NCBI RefSeq assembly: GCF_035582795.1
Contig: NC_134396.1
Location: forward strand, 34,019,683 to 34,083,682
From: Mycteria americana
Taxonomy: Eukaryota > Chordata > Aves > Ciconiiformes > Ciconiidae
DNA: 64,000 nucleotides
Direction of reading: 5' to 3'
The notes beneath the pieces are model-generated. The model was not told the DNA's origin. It did no database searches and saw nothing but the letters and a program-made list of their open reading frames with translations. A program made the position numbers and the translations under genes. Below, piece after piece: positions 11,201 to 23,255 of the stretch. The first letter of the stretch is position 1, and every line of letters starts with the position of its first letter.

Positions 11201-12175
11201 ACTTCTGCATGCTCCTGTTATGAAACATAGGTACAAATAGTATACAGCTATGTACTTTAACATGTAACACCGATGGTGTTGATGCTGATGATGGGTATAA
11301 CAGTTCTCACCATGTTGGTATGGTGGTAATGACGCCCTCCCTGCCTTGTCGATGGACAAGGGGGAGAGAACGCATGTCTCGAGTGAAGATGGGGATGCCT
11401 GTATTGCACACTGAGGCTTGGAACTTTGGGTACAAAATCGAAGACAGCAATTTTTGGAAGACCAACTATTTGGAATATTTATTGTCTAAAAAGGTATAAT
11501 TAATGGACTTCCTTTGGCTAAATGATTTTTTTTAAGGCTTGGAAAATGCATGTTGTTCATGGTTATTCGTCAGTTTTTTCCCCAAGAATGTAATGCTAGC
11601 TGGAAGGGAAGGATGAAGAGGGGGAAAAAAAAAAGGAAAAAAGCAGCTGGGCTGCACAGACTTCATACTGAGTACTGAAAGATCTCAGGAAAATAACATT
11701 AGGATTGATCTGAAAACTATACAAAAGGGAATATATCAAAGCCAGCTGTCATCATTTAACTTAAATCTGATTGCTGTAGGTCTGTAATATGTAATTCTTA
11801 ATCCTCCTGAAAATTTCATCTTCAGCATGGAGTATTAAGGATTTGTGTTTAAATTTTTGTAGCCAAATCTTGCTTTTGTACTCTTACACTCCCCTGATAA
11901 TGTGATACAAAGTTTATACATTAGTTTGTAATGACATCTTCTCAGGGAAACTTCAGGTTTGTGCCTGGTGAGTTAGACTTGTAATTTTACACTTCTTACT
12001 GTATCAGGAGTCTTGCTTTTGGATCCCAAATGACTCAAGTTTCTCAAAAACTTAAGATAACTTCAGTAGTGTCTAAATGTGACCGATGGAACTGCTGATT
12101 TCTGCTTCCTGACAAGCTCAACTTGCATTCCAGATTCTTTTGAGTACGCAAAAATAAAGTTATTTTTCTAAATGA
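11201..12175 (+). other. GCNT1: GCNT1 3' UTR (shorter form)
   Basis: AT-rich sequence between the GCNT1 stop codon and the first good poly(A) signal. It contains an A-rich run near 11622-11642 and a short GATG-rich stretch near 11270-11295. The end is estimated from the signal position. A longer form reaching about 13325 is also possible. Confidence 0.6.
12153..12158 (+). terminator. GCNT1: Poly(A) signal AATAAA, proximal
   Basis: A canonical AATAAA lies about 950 bases after the GCNT1 stop and is followed by a T-rich stretch, so cleavage is expected near 12175. Confidence 0.6.
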
Positions 12176-13300
12176 TATCGCCTCTTCCTACAATTAAAGT
12201 CCTTCTAAAAGGACCACCAAAAAATCCTAATGATGAAGACCGAAAATGCTTTTACTGTAGGTTGCCATACACAACTGAAGGTGCAGCTGAGACAAGTCCT
12301 ACCTTTCCTCCATATGTTCATTCACTCATGTGTCTATGCTTGTTTGGGTTTAGTTGGTGCAGCTGATTTTTATTTATTTGCTTCTTTTGGTGGAAAGGAA
12401 ACGAGGAAATCTGGATGAGTTTTGTTCTGGGTTAGGTCCCTGCTTAGTTTAGCTGCTGCAATGTGGCACAGAAGCATGGTGATGAGAGAACAGGACACTG
12501 TGAGGGATGATATAATTTCTTTCCATATCAATTCAGGTTTGTCATGCATAGTTACTGGCAGGTGTCTCATCTTTCTCCTGAGATGACAGTGGAGTTCATT
12601 ACAGGCACTAGCAAATGGCAAAACAGACTAAATTTTTTGTTTCTTGAACTGTTGCTGTGATTGCAGCATGTGTTTCTTACAAAGGTAGTTTGTCATGAAG
12701 TTTCTCCTAAGTTGTGCCCCAATACTTAGACATTAACATAATGAACTGCTTACTGTTGATCATGCAAACAGCTAGGGAGGCAAGCAATTTAATCTGAAAT
12801 AGGGCCTATTCTTGCTAACACCTGCCTTCAAAACCACCTGAGAGCTGTTTAGGGAGTCTTCAGAGACTCTCACATGATGCATAAATAGGTAATTAAAGCC
12901 TGTGAGCTGAGGCAGCAGGGGGAAATACCCTGTCTTCCCCACCCTTTGGCTTTTCTACAAGAATGCTGTTATAGACAGTTGTGCTCTACCACCTTTGCAG
13001 AAGCTACAACAAGGTGTAACTTCACTGCTTATAGTACTGGGAAATTCTGGGAAGTCATGTTATATTTTTAGCAGAAAGGAAGCTGTTTGTTTTTAAGAAT
13101 TTCCACCTAAAGACAAGATACATGAATAGCTTCTATGAGACCAGAACTACTAGTTCAAATAGACTGAAAGAGTGATAATGAAGTTCTCTGCACAGGACGG
13201 ACTGATGACGCAATTGCTTGAAATCTGCTAGAGAGCTAGAGCATCAACCCCTTTACCTACTTATTCCAGTCTGCTTTGTATTTACTTGTTTGTATAATAC

Positions 13301-13306
13301 AATAAA
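13301..13306 (+). terminator. GCNT1: Poly(A) signal AATAAA, distal
   Basis: A canonical AATAAA is followed at a suitable distance by a T/G-rich element (CTCTGTATCTCTGTTGTT). It could end a longer GCNT1 3' UTR of about 2.1 kb. Confidence 0.4.
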
Positions 13307-13329
13307 TGCCTCTCTGTATCTCTGTTGTT

Positions 13330-16300
13330 AATGATACTGCTGCTGTAGGTAGATAGTGAAGATGCTACTTGACTAGGTGCTCCAAATGTTACTGTTTGAA
13401 TAGAGTCAAGAGAGATCCTGTATACGTTCACTGTATGTTCTGTTCTCTACAGAAGGAAAAGAAGGACACCATTGCTGTTCAGCGTACATTCTCCCTAAGA
13501 TAAGGAGGAATTCCTTTTTCTTCTGGGGAAAGTGAATCACAAAAAAACCCACCTCCCTAAAACTGACCTGTAGAGGAGACACCCTGATCTAGTAGATTTT
13601 AAATGGTCTAGAAAGACAATTTCATGAAAAGAGCTCTTAATCTGTTGAACAAGTACCGAATGTGCCAAAGGAAATTGATAGATTAAATAAAGGTATTGCA
13701 ACTACACATACAGAAAAGACACCATAGCCAACTATAACAGGTAGAGAAAGCAATTGAACTTACATTAGTATTTCACTGAATCTGCCAAGAAATTTAGCCA
13801 AAATAATCCTCATCCTAAAATCGAGCAACTTTGTGGCAACAACAAAACTCAAATAAAAGCTAGATTATATCCCTTACTAACATCAGCAGTTGGTTTTCCA
13901 TAACTTGTCTCAGTTTTCTACTAGATGTTTAGAGGACTGGAGTAAAAGTCTGGTACTAGCTTGAGTGAACATGAAAGAAAAATGCTTCACTGGTACTGCA
14001 GCAACAAGATAATCTTGGGGCTGTGCTGAAGATGCTGAACTCCTGTTAGGAATAGGTAAAAATTAAAAACTTAATGATTACATCAACCCTTCAACTATTA
14101 ATTCTGAATACAGTGGTGCTCTAATACAAGAAAACTGCTGGTTTACTCTGATCACCTTCACGTTCCCTCTCAGGGAAGAAGGCAACACACAGACCTGCAC
14201 CAGGATTGAATTTGGAAGCTGGGCAGAGGATGGAGCAGTTAAAATTGATGCCGTGATGGTGGGTCAGCTACAGTGCTGACCAGGGCACTCAGAGTATCTG
14301 CTTTTTCTAGTCCCTGCTGCATGCGCCCAGCTTACACCAGCCCTCGCACTGTGACCTTATCATCCTTTGGGCAGCTAGGAAGGAAACTGGTTTGTGTTCT
14401 GCTGACCAAATAGCTTTTTTTTTTTTCTTTTTCTGTGTTTTAAAGCTGGTTCAGTTTCTCAGTCCAGCTCACTAGTGCTGGGAAGGAGTGAGTGGCCAGT
14501 GAAATTGTTGCTGGAAGTAACAAGTATGCTATTCAAAATCCCCTAACTTGTCTTTTAATTTTCTGTAGCAGAATTTTCCCAAAGAGCTCAGTGCATGGGA
14601 GGCACTGCTCTAGTTCAGTCCCCACTTACACATTTTGAGTGGCCCTAATAAATCATAACAACAATTTGCTTGGTTTACTGATAATAATTGTGGTAACCAA
14701 GTATCCTGTATCACTAAGAGTCACCAGGCTGAAAGCCTTTAGGCTCAAAGGCTGATTTGATCCGAGAAACCTAATACTTGTGCTTTCATCTCCTTCCTGC
14801 CTTAGGCTTGGTTTGACAGGAAGCGTATGTTTGGCTCACTCGCTACATCCTATCTAGCACAATAGAAAATGACACAAAACCTTCAAGATGAACACTGCAG
14901 TTATAATTAAGGTCGCCAGCCGGATCACAATTACTCGGTGCATATTCAAGTGGCCTGACAATTAAAAATTGACCTGGGTTATAACATGAATGCATTAGAA
15001 GATAAAAATGAAAGAAGAGGCCATCTGCTCCAACATACTTGTACTGTGCTGATAAGGAGGACATAATCCCTTTCTCCAGATTCAGTGCTATTGCTAGGTC
15101 TGAATGGCTGTGGCAGTCACTAAAAATAATAAACATGATTTAATTTAAGTTCTGTTGCAATGTTTCACTGTTTGAACTTTAGCTTCTTTTACTCCTGAAA
15201 ATTTTAGTGGCAGATTTTTCTAGTCACTTACAGGATATATAAAAGAGCTAATAATATAGTGAGTACCTCTTCAGTCAATTAAAACATGGGAAATTGTATT
15301 ATGTAAAATGGCTTCCCAGTTCCAGTTAGCAATATCGTTCATCCTCAGCTTAACATTTCAATAATCTAGTAGACCAGTTTCCATATTTTTCAAATTATCT
15401 TCTTTCCAGTAGATCAGTTTCCTTAATTGTGCTTTTAATGCCCTAGACTGCGGTGTGGTAAATTAACAGTAACCTGTTTTTGACAAGCAAGGAGCCTTCC
15501 AGGTGCCTTAGACAGCAGACGTAAAAAGGCAATACCCTTTAGGTTATATTCTTTATTCCAAATCAAGTCACTCAACTTTTTCCAGATATTCTTACTCAGT
15601 TTTCAAGAATCTACACTAATCTGATTTATCAAGTTGTTTTCCTCATAGGTATCCTGAGTTTTTCTATTTTATAACTGAAATGAGTCAGTTTCTTACTCTT
15701 TGCATACAAGTAACAGTTTGGGGTTTTTTCTTCTTTTTCTTTTTCTTTTTTTTTCTTTTGTTTTCCGGGTCAGCCACTAACCTCATACAGATCCTTTGGA
15801 TTTGCATTATGGTGTCCCTTATTTGCCTTGCCTTACATTACAGCCTCTTCAGACAGGGAAATATTTTGCTCAGTGCCCTCATTTAAATTCTGTGGCTCTA
15901 AAACTGAGCTTTGCTGTTGGAGTCTTACACATGGTTGGGTTCTTCTAGGATCTGACGGTATTGGTTTTAATTTGCCTGTCTTCTATAGCTATAATAGAGC
16001 TTGACAAGAAAAAGTTAAGAAAACAACCAAATCCTTGAAGTCAAACCAATGTATTTAAAAATATATTGTTTTCCCCAAAAAACCTAAGTTGTATAGAAGA
16101 AGAAGATGATACAGAAAAAAATTCAGGTAAGAAAAACATGTCAGGATGGGCCCTGAGCAGATGTCACCTGTTAAAATCCATGTCGCATACTCCGAGACAG
16201 GATTCTGGAACTTTTTCTGACAGATACTGGTCTAACTATACTTTTTAAAAATAATTTCCTCTGGATTTGGGAACCTGGGCCTACTGGGAAAGGTAGTCAC

Positions 16301-19300
16301 ATACAACTAATGATCTTTTATTCTGTACCATGAAATCATATTAATCTTAGCTATCTTCATATTTTTTTTATTTTTCAGGGACTTGACCCTACCTTCATTC
16401 TCTCATTTAAACAAGCAGTATTTCAGAAATCCTTTAGCAGAAAATGTTTAGTTACTAAAGTCTCCACTAACTTGAGTGAAATTAGCTTGTCTGTATCAAA
16501 ACCCTTTTTCTCTCTTCCTGTCAACCAGCTTGCCTTTGCTACACATGGGGGTGGGGAGCAGAAATGGTCCTATGGCTTCAAAGTATATTTTACCAACTGG
16601 TGTGTGATAGGGAAAGTGAAAGTTGTGGCTGAGCATCAATAGCTATGGGTGAGTCTTTAGTATATTTTGGCATCAGTGGTGTGAATTGCATTAGTGATGC
16701 TGGAAAGAGGGATTTCCCAGTGTTGATGTGAAATGAGTTTAGTACGCAAAACATACTGGAAGGGTGCACATCACCTGTCTGTAGGTAATGCTTGTAACCC
16801 TGTTTAACATCAGTCTGCTATTAATTAAGCATGTTGCTTGCACCAGGCAGTCAAACCTTAATTACCTCTTTGAACCACTGGGTTATTACGATGATGTTGT
16901 AATACCTCCTCTCCAAGCAGGAGTTGAAATGCTGTCACCCTTAGCTTTGAGTTAATCCCAGCCACCCTTTGTGCCTTTTCAAGTTTGAGGCAGATAGGTC
17001 CTTCTGCAAAAACCAGCAAACCTGTTTTCAGCAAAACAGCATACCAACTCCGCTGGCCAGGCTAGTGGGTTAATTACCCCAGTGGGTTAATTTGCTCTGG
17101 ACCGAGCAGTGTTGTTTTAGCTACCTCCATGGCATGTCTGTGCTGGGCATGCAGAGCAAGGAGATGCTCTTAAGAACATATCACATACTTGTAAGCTTTG
17201 CATCCTGACGCATTCAACTTGTATTGCTACAGAGGCCCCAAAGAGCAGAAGGGATTTGGTTTTACGCTGGAGCAAACCCAGGTGAATCTACTTTGGGGCA
17301 GTGAGACCAAAAGCATTTATTCTTTCTTCTGTGCATTTATTCTTTCTTCTGTGCATAGCACTGAGCAGCTGTTGCCTGTGAGATCCAGAAATCCTTAACA
17401 ACAATCAGACAGCAATGAAACTTAAAGAGTTCAGAAGAAATAAATATCCAGACTACACAACTCATGTTCATCTTCCCTAAGGACATCTGCTAGAAGGTAA
17501 AAATACAAGCACCATGCATACTCTTACCTCCTTCTTTTCTTCCCTCCCTCCTCACTAAATTTAATTTGAATTGCTGCCATGCCAGGAAACTCAGCAAACA
17601 GGATATTTAGTAACTGAGATAATGCACCCACTCCCATGCCTGCTCCCTAGGGCAACTGACCTTTGGAGAGCTCTTGTTCTCTTCAAATGACCAAAACCAG
17701 AAAGGCCAGAGAGAAACTTAATTTTGTTTTCACAGGAACTAGTCAAAGCATTTTACCTTTGCTGCTTTTTAACCTTTCCTGCCTGCTTACCCACTGCAAC
17801 TGAGGGCACAGAGAAAAAGGAGGTCTCTTCCTCAGTATCTCCAGTCTCATGGGCTTTCTCCTTCCTTAGCAAAGAAGACTTTTCCCACCCTTGCCTCCTT
17901 GGTTCACAGTCTCCTGCCTCCTTTTCTCCTCCTGCCATGATCTGCTGGGACGAGAGGGCACATCTGAAAGAAATGCCAACAGACCTTGTCAAACATTACT
18001 TCAGGTGGCCAAGGTACAAGGAGAAGTGAAGTTTCAGTAAAACTATTTTCAGATGGGGATCCTACTCAGGAAAAGGGTACTTGATTGCTTTGGTCCTGAA
18101 GGCTGTCTTCCCTGCCCCCAGCTTCCCATCCCCTAGGTCCCAGTGATATCTAGACTGAAAATATAGTGCAAGGCCCCTTTAACTATGTATATAGGCAGGA
18201 GAATCCTTTGGTGGCTTATCTGTCTAGCTTTATTCTGCAGTCTATGCTAAATATGAAAATCTTTCTAAAATGATACAACAATTATATATTCAGATACACA
18301 GGGAAAATAAATGAGGTTTCTCTCAGCAGCTGAAATCTTCCTAGGTACTTCCTAATCAGTAAAATTTCCAAACACACAGTTTTTTCCTTTTTGAATTACA
18401 ATTCAAAATAAGAACTACTACATACATCACATTTACAATGTTGCTACATTTACTTAAGTGTAAGAGTCATGGACTGACATTCAGGATAAAACAGAAATTT
18501 GAGTCATGAATGTAGGTTAAATTCCATCATTTAGAAATAGTTTTCACTATTTTAACACAACACTTAAAACATATTTCTTAGGTTCTATAGGACTTTTCAT
18601 AAAAAGCAATCAAACAGAAATGTTTTAAATTGAGTACAGTCACTTCTGCACTGTTGTATAGTTAAGAGTAGTTGTTCCTAAATGTCTCTGATGTATCTTC
18701 ATGGGCACGTAGTCCCAAAAACCTCAAAGCTCACACAAGCTCAATATTTTTCAGGTCTAACTAAACCAGTATTGAACTAGGTGGAACTATATACCACTAG
18801 GGTTTTGTGTATTTTTGAAGTCATATTTCTTTTACCTATGAATGTGTCAAAATCTGCAGTCAGTATAGCGAGCTTTCACCCTTCTTAACCTTTGAAGGTT
18901 GAATTTTTACTAGTAGACTGAAAAACACTCAGAAAATACTAAATCTGCTAGACTGGCAGCTCAGCTGTGTAATCTGTGTACTTCAGTTAATTTGCATGAC
19001 ACTATCAGAAATTTCCACCAAACATCTTTCTAGCATTAAAAATAGTCACACGTGGAATTTTTTTAAATGAGAGGGAAAATCCTCCACAAGGCTACCTTTC
19101 ATCATCTGAAGATAAATGACACAGACTGGAACAGTCTCTCAAAAAATTAGAAGTATGTTAAGAGCAGAAAATACTGGAAAGTGACAGTCATGGTGGAACA
19201 GAATGACAATCAACTTATCAAAATATTTCACATAGCTCTGTCTGAGATGCTGTGGTTAGTGGTTCAGCAGTAGTCGCCAGTTGCTTTCAGCCACTGGAGG

Positions 19301-19389
19301 TTAAACAGCATATTTGGACCAGCTGCTGGATGGAGGGCGGTGATTTAATGACAGAGGCTGAGGTACTTGGTGGCTTTCAAGTGAGCCCT
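13330..19389. other. Intergenic stretch without recognised genes
   Basis: No recognised exon or RNA gene is seen. The stretch at 14843-15136 is open on the minus strand for 97 codons after an acceptor-like TTTTTAG, but it has no recognisable family. TAAT-rich blocks near 14640-15130 and 16740-16930 look like possible conserved noncoding elements, by composition only. A T-rich run occurs at about 15724-15763. Confidence 0.5.
17313..17352 (+). repeat. Tandem duplication, 20-base unit, two copies
   Basis: The unit GCATTTATTCTTTCTTCTGT is present twice in perfect tandem and is followed by a partial third copy (GCAT). Confidence 0.95.
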
Positions 19390-20160
19390 CAACCTACCCA
19401 TGCCCCTGGGACCAGTTGGGCTGCACCCAAGGGTGCCGAGGGAGCGATCCGACATCCTCGCAAGGCTGCTCTCCTTCAGTTCTGACAGGTTATGGAGACT
19501 GGAGGAGGCCCTCAACAACCAAAGCAAAGCAAATGTTGCACCCGTCTTCAGAGAAGGGCAAACGGAACGATCTGGGGAACTACAGGCTGGTTGGCCTCAT
19601 TTTCGGTCCCTGGGAAAATCATGGGTGGAGCAAGAACTCTTGGGCATGTACGAGCACATGAGGGAGAAGACAGGGACTGGGAATAGTCAGCAAGGATTAA
19701 CCAAGGCTATATGATGCCTGACCTGCTGGATGGTCATCTGTGATAAAATGACTGGATTTGTGGATGAGGGGAGAGCAGTAGATATTGGCCTGGATGTACA
19801 TCAGCAAGGCTTCAACAGACGCTGTGAGGAGAGGCAGCCAGAGCTGGACTGGAGAAAGGCGGCTTCGAGGTGCCCGCTCGACCTGCAAGGAGGTTCCCAG
19901 GGGTCAGGCTTTTTGCCAGTGGTGGCCATAAATGGAAACAGGTGAGTCTACAGCTAGAGAAAGCACGGATGGGGAATTTCCATGGCAGGATAACTAAGTA
20001 GTGGGACAGGCTGCCTGGAGAGGCTGTGCCACCTCTGCCCTTGGGGGATTTCAAGCCCTGGCCACATAAAACCCTGAGCAGCCGTGTCTGACCCCACAGC
20101 TGAGCCTGCCTTGGGCAGGGGTTTGGACTGCAGACCTCCTGCAGATCACACCAGCCCATG
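19390..20160 (+). mobile_element. CR1-type LINE remnant, 5'-truncated, internally deleted
   Basis: CR1 elements are the dominant LINEs of birds. The left part (19390 to about 19905) reads as decayed reverse transcriptase: frames near 19560-19640 carry pieces such as NYRLVGLIF and SVPGKIM that match the conserved CR1 RT stretch, and the segment near 19750-19810 matches the region before the catalytic block. The frame is broken by several frameshifts, so it is not active. After about 19905 the sequence jumps to the CR1 3' region (GGACAGGCTGCCTGGAGAGG near 20007 and GGGGTTTGGACTGCAGACCTCC near 20117). The missing part between them is an internal deletion. The divergence suggests an old insertion. 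Confidence 0.85.
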
Positions 20161-23100
20161 TAACTGTTTTTTCTATATTCCTCCAGCAGTTACACAGTTA
20201 TAAAACCACTCCAAAGGAATGAGGGCTGAGGAAAAATATTTCCAAAGTCAGATAACCCATTTCTTATGAACTGAATATTTTAAATAACATGTAATACCTG
20301 AGGCTTGCTGTAACTCATTTTCACATGTTGCACACATCCCCTTTGTCACCCCCACAAATACCAGTCCCCACAAAGCTGCAACACATTGTTCCCTTTTTTC
20401 ACCTGTTCTGTTATTTTTAACTTAGTATTCTTTTCACAAGAATACTGCCACATCTATCTGCGGTTAAATTTGGTCAAATGTTTGCTTACATTAATGACAG
20501 AATTACACTCTGAGGTAGGCAGGCTGCTTAGTACATGTAATGTAAAGGTATCTGCCCATTACTGGCAGCTGTATTTCAGAGGAACAATTAGCCCAGATGA
20601 AGCTGGGAATAGTGATTAAAAAAAAAAAAAGCTAGCAAATAATGAAGACACTTAGCGCTTTCCGGTCCTCTTGTGACCACCATTTGGCTCTGCTCACATC
20701 CTGAAGTGAAGTCACAAATTAATCCATTTGTGTGATACAACAGTGGGATGGTAGGAGATAGTTCCCTGCTTTTTCTTGGAGTGCAGTCAGAAGGAAAATC
20801 ACTCTGCACTTGTACAAGTCCCTCTTTGGACACAAAGAGGGGTCAGCACAATCAGGTCAATCTTCTATTTGCTGCTCTAAGTCAGTATCTGGCTTTTTGG
20901 CCATTTAAAGATTGTTGTAAAGGTAGCTATAATGATGAACTGTAGGAAAGCAAATCTTTTCTGTGTGATTATTTTCATGTGTGCTCCCTCTTGCCTAGGA
21001 AGGTCTGTATGTCTGAACTTGTATGGTGCTTTTACAAACTACTGTAAAAAAGTCTAGATGCATGTGTGTTTGTGTAGCTTGTCATCTCTTTGCACAGGAG
21101 CAGGTACTTACAATAGTTTAGACTGAGAAACCGCATTATGCAGGCCTTTGATGGGAACTTAATACCTAATATGTAGTCTAACAATCCCATGCAAAAGCTT
21201 GGCTTAGAATTGGTACATCAGAATATACTAATGAAAGTATTATTCTTTATGTATAGGTATTTGGGTTATAGTAGTATAAATGATTTTTGGCAGAAGGCAG
21301 TATTTGGTTAATGTTTGTTAAGTGCTACTCTCTTTAACTGCTGGAAAAAAGAAGGAAAAGTAATTCCACCAAAATGATTTCACTTTCTGCCGAGTGCTCT
21401 GTGTCATTTGTTGGCAAAGGGAATGGAAGGAAAAATATCAGCAACAAAAAGTGACCATGAAATGTTTTTTTTACATTAACAGCACTGGCTCCAATTTTCT
21501 TTCCCATATTTGGTATTGCCTAAACTGCAGTAAATTACTATGATACAATTTGTATTTCAAGCTGTTAGCCTTGGCCAATTTTCAAAAAGAACTGAAAGCA
21601 CCTAATGTGGGAACTTGGACAGTTATGTCCAAAATTACATCCCTGCCCCACTGCACCTGAAGTTAGAGGCATCTTCTTTCCATCATATTCTTATCTTTGA
21701 TCTTTTATGCTTTACCTAAACATGTGAATCTACATGTCTCCTTCCACCTGGCCTGGCCCATGCTGCATAGCTCAGCGCCTAGTTAGTTTTTAAGTCTGCA
21801 CAAAGAAATACTCGCATTCAGAAAGCTTCCCTTCCCTTCCCCTCCATCTGTATTAGAGGAACAGCACACTGTTTTTTTAAAGAATAGGAAATACATGTCT
21901 GTGTACACAGGAATTTGGTCTCTTCTCTGAAGAAGTCACCAGCTCTATAGAGACAAGTGGGTTAAAGACAAACCCTTCTCCATACTATCGCCTTGGCCAG
22001 CCCCATGCAGCTGATAACTCCCTGTGCCAGTTGTTCACACTCTTTACGGAGCCTGGCATTTAAGCCCAGAATAGGGAATCAGGCACTTACTTCCAACATC
22101 CTTCTGGAAAAACATTTAAAATGCTGCCTGTAGATGCAGCCCAACGTGTACATCTTCACTGATGTTTGCAGCTCTCTGTGCAGATATTGCATGCTATTCG
22201 GACTTTGTAACTCCAAAGGAGGAAGTATCGCTCTATTTGTCTGATGTCAGGTTTCTTGTGTCTTTCTCTGAGGTTATGGTACAAACCAATCAATACCAGA
22301 GGCACATCACCAGACTGGGAGGGTGGCTCAGACTGATGGTAAGTCTCAAGAGCTGACGTCTGAAAAATGCCAGGCAGGAGAAGTCAGGAAAACACAACAA
22401 AGCAATACAAGTTACAGTAGCTTGGACTCTGCATTGTTTCAGAAAGAAAAGTTTATCAACCTCAAAATGCTTATGCAAATGAACCTCAGCTGGAGAAAAA
22501 ATACCCTCACTACCCTGTCTTTTAAACGTCTCATCTACTACCAGGTAGAAGATTTTCTGCCCTTATTAAAAAAATGGCAGGTAGAATAAAATGTCAGCCT
22601 GAATGTTAAATGGCAATCTGCAGAAAAGGATTAGGCTGTTGGATAAAACACTGTCAAATAATATTTAACTATATTTCAAGAGGCCATTGGCATTTTTTCC
22701 TCACTGAATCAATTCCAGTGCTGCAGTTCAGCATGCAAATCCTGGCTTCAGAGCTGCTCAGCCCCCATTTGATCACACGTTATTCCTGCCATGAGGAGTC
22801 CAGCTGCTGGGCAGATTTGAGGCTCCGTGATGCAATTTCAGTGTCCTACAGTGCATCATAAGAGGGTTCACACAGTACATTTTTTTTAGACAAAGAACAT
22901 CAGCAGAGGTTTAGAAAGCACAGTGACTTCTAGGCAAATTGAAATTGCCTATATTAACTTAGAGCCAAAAAAAAAGTCTTAAAAATTAGCTGTGAAAAAC
23001 AGAACCAATGATGAGACTCTGCTTAGCACAAGCACTTCCTTTTTTCACGTAGTAGGGAGATGGTAAGAAGGGACAGAGCATTCAGTGTTAGATGTGAAGA

Positions 23101-23215
23101 AGTGAAGTGGCTCAGGAAGACCATGTAAACCTTGGGAACGCAGTAGTACAGAAAAGAAAATGGCATAGGTCCATTAACTTTTTCTGGAGTCCTGGCAGTG
23201 GACACATACTAGGGG

Positions 23216-23255
23216 GAAAAAAGAAGAAAAAAAAAAAAGAAAAAAAAAAAAAAAG
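23216..23255 (+). repeat. A-rich low-complexity run
   Basis: About 40 bases of A broken only by a few G. No retrotransposon body is recognisable beside it. Confidence 0.9.
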
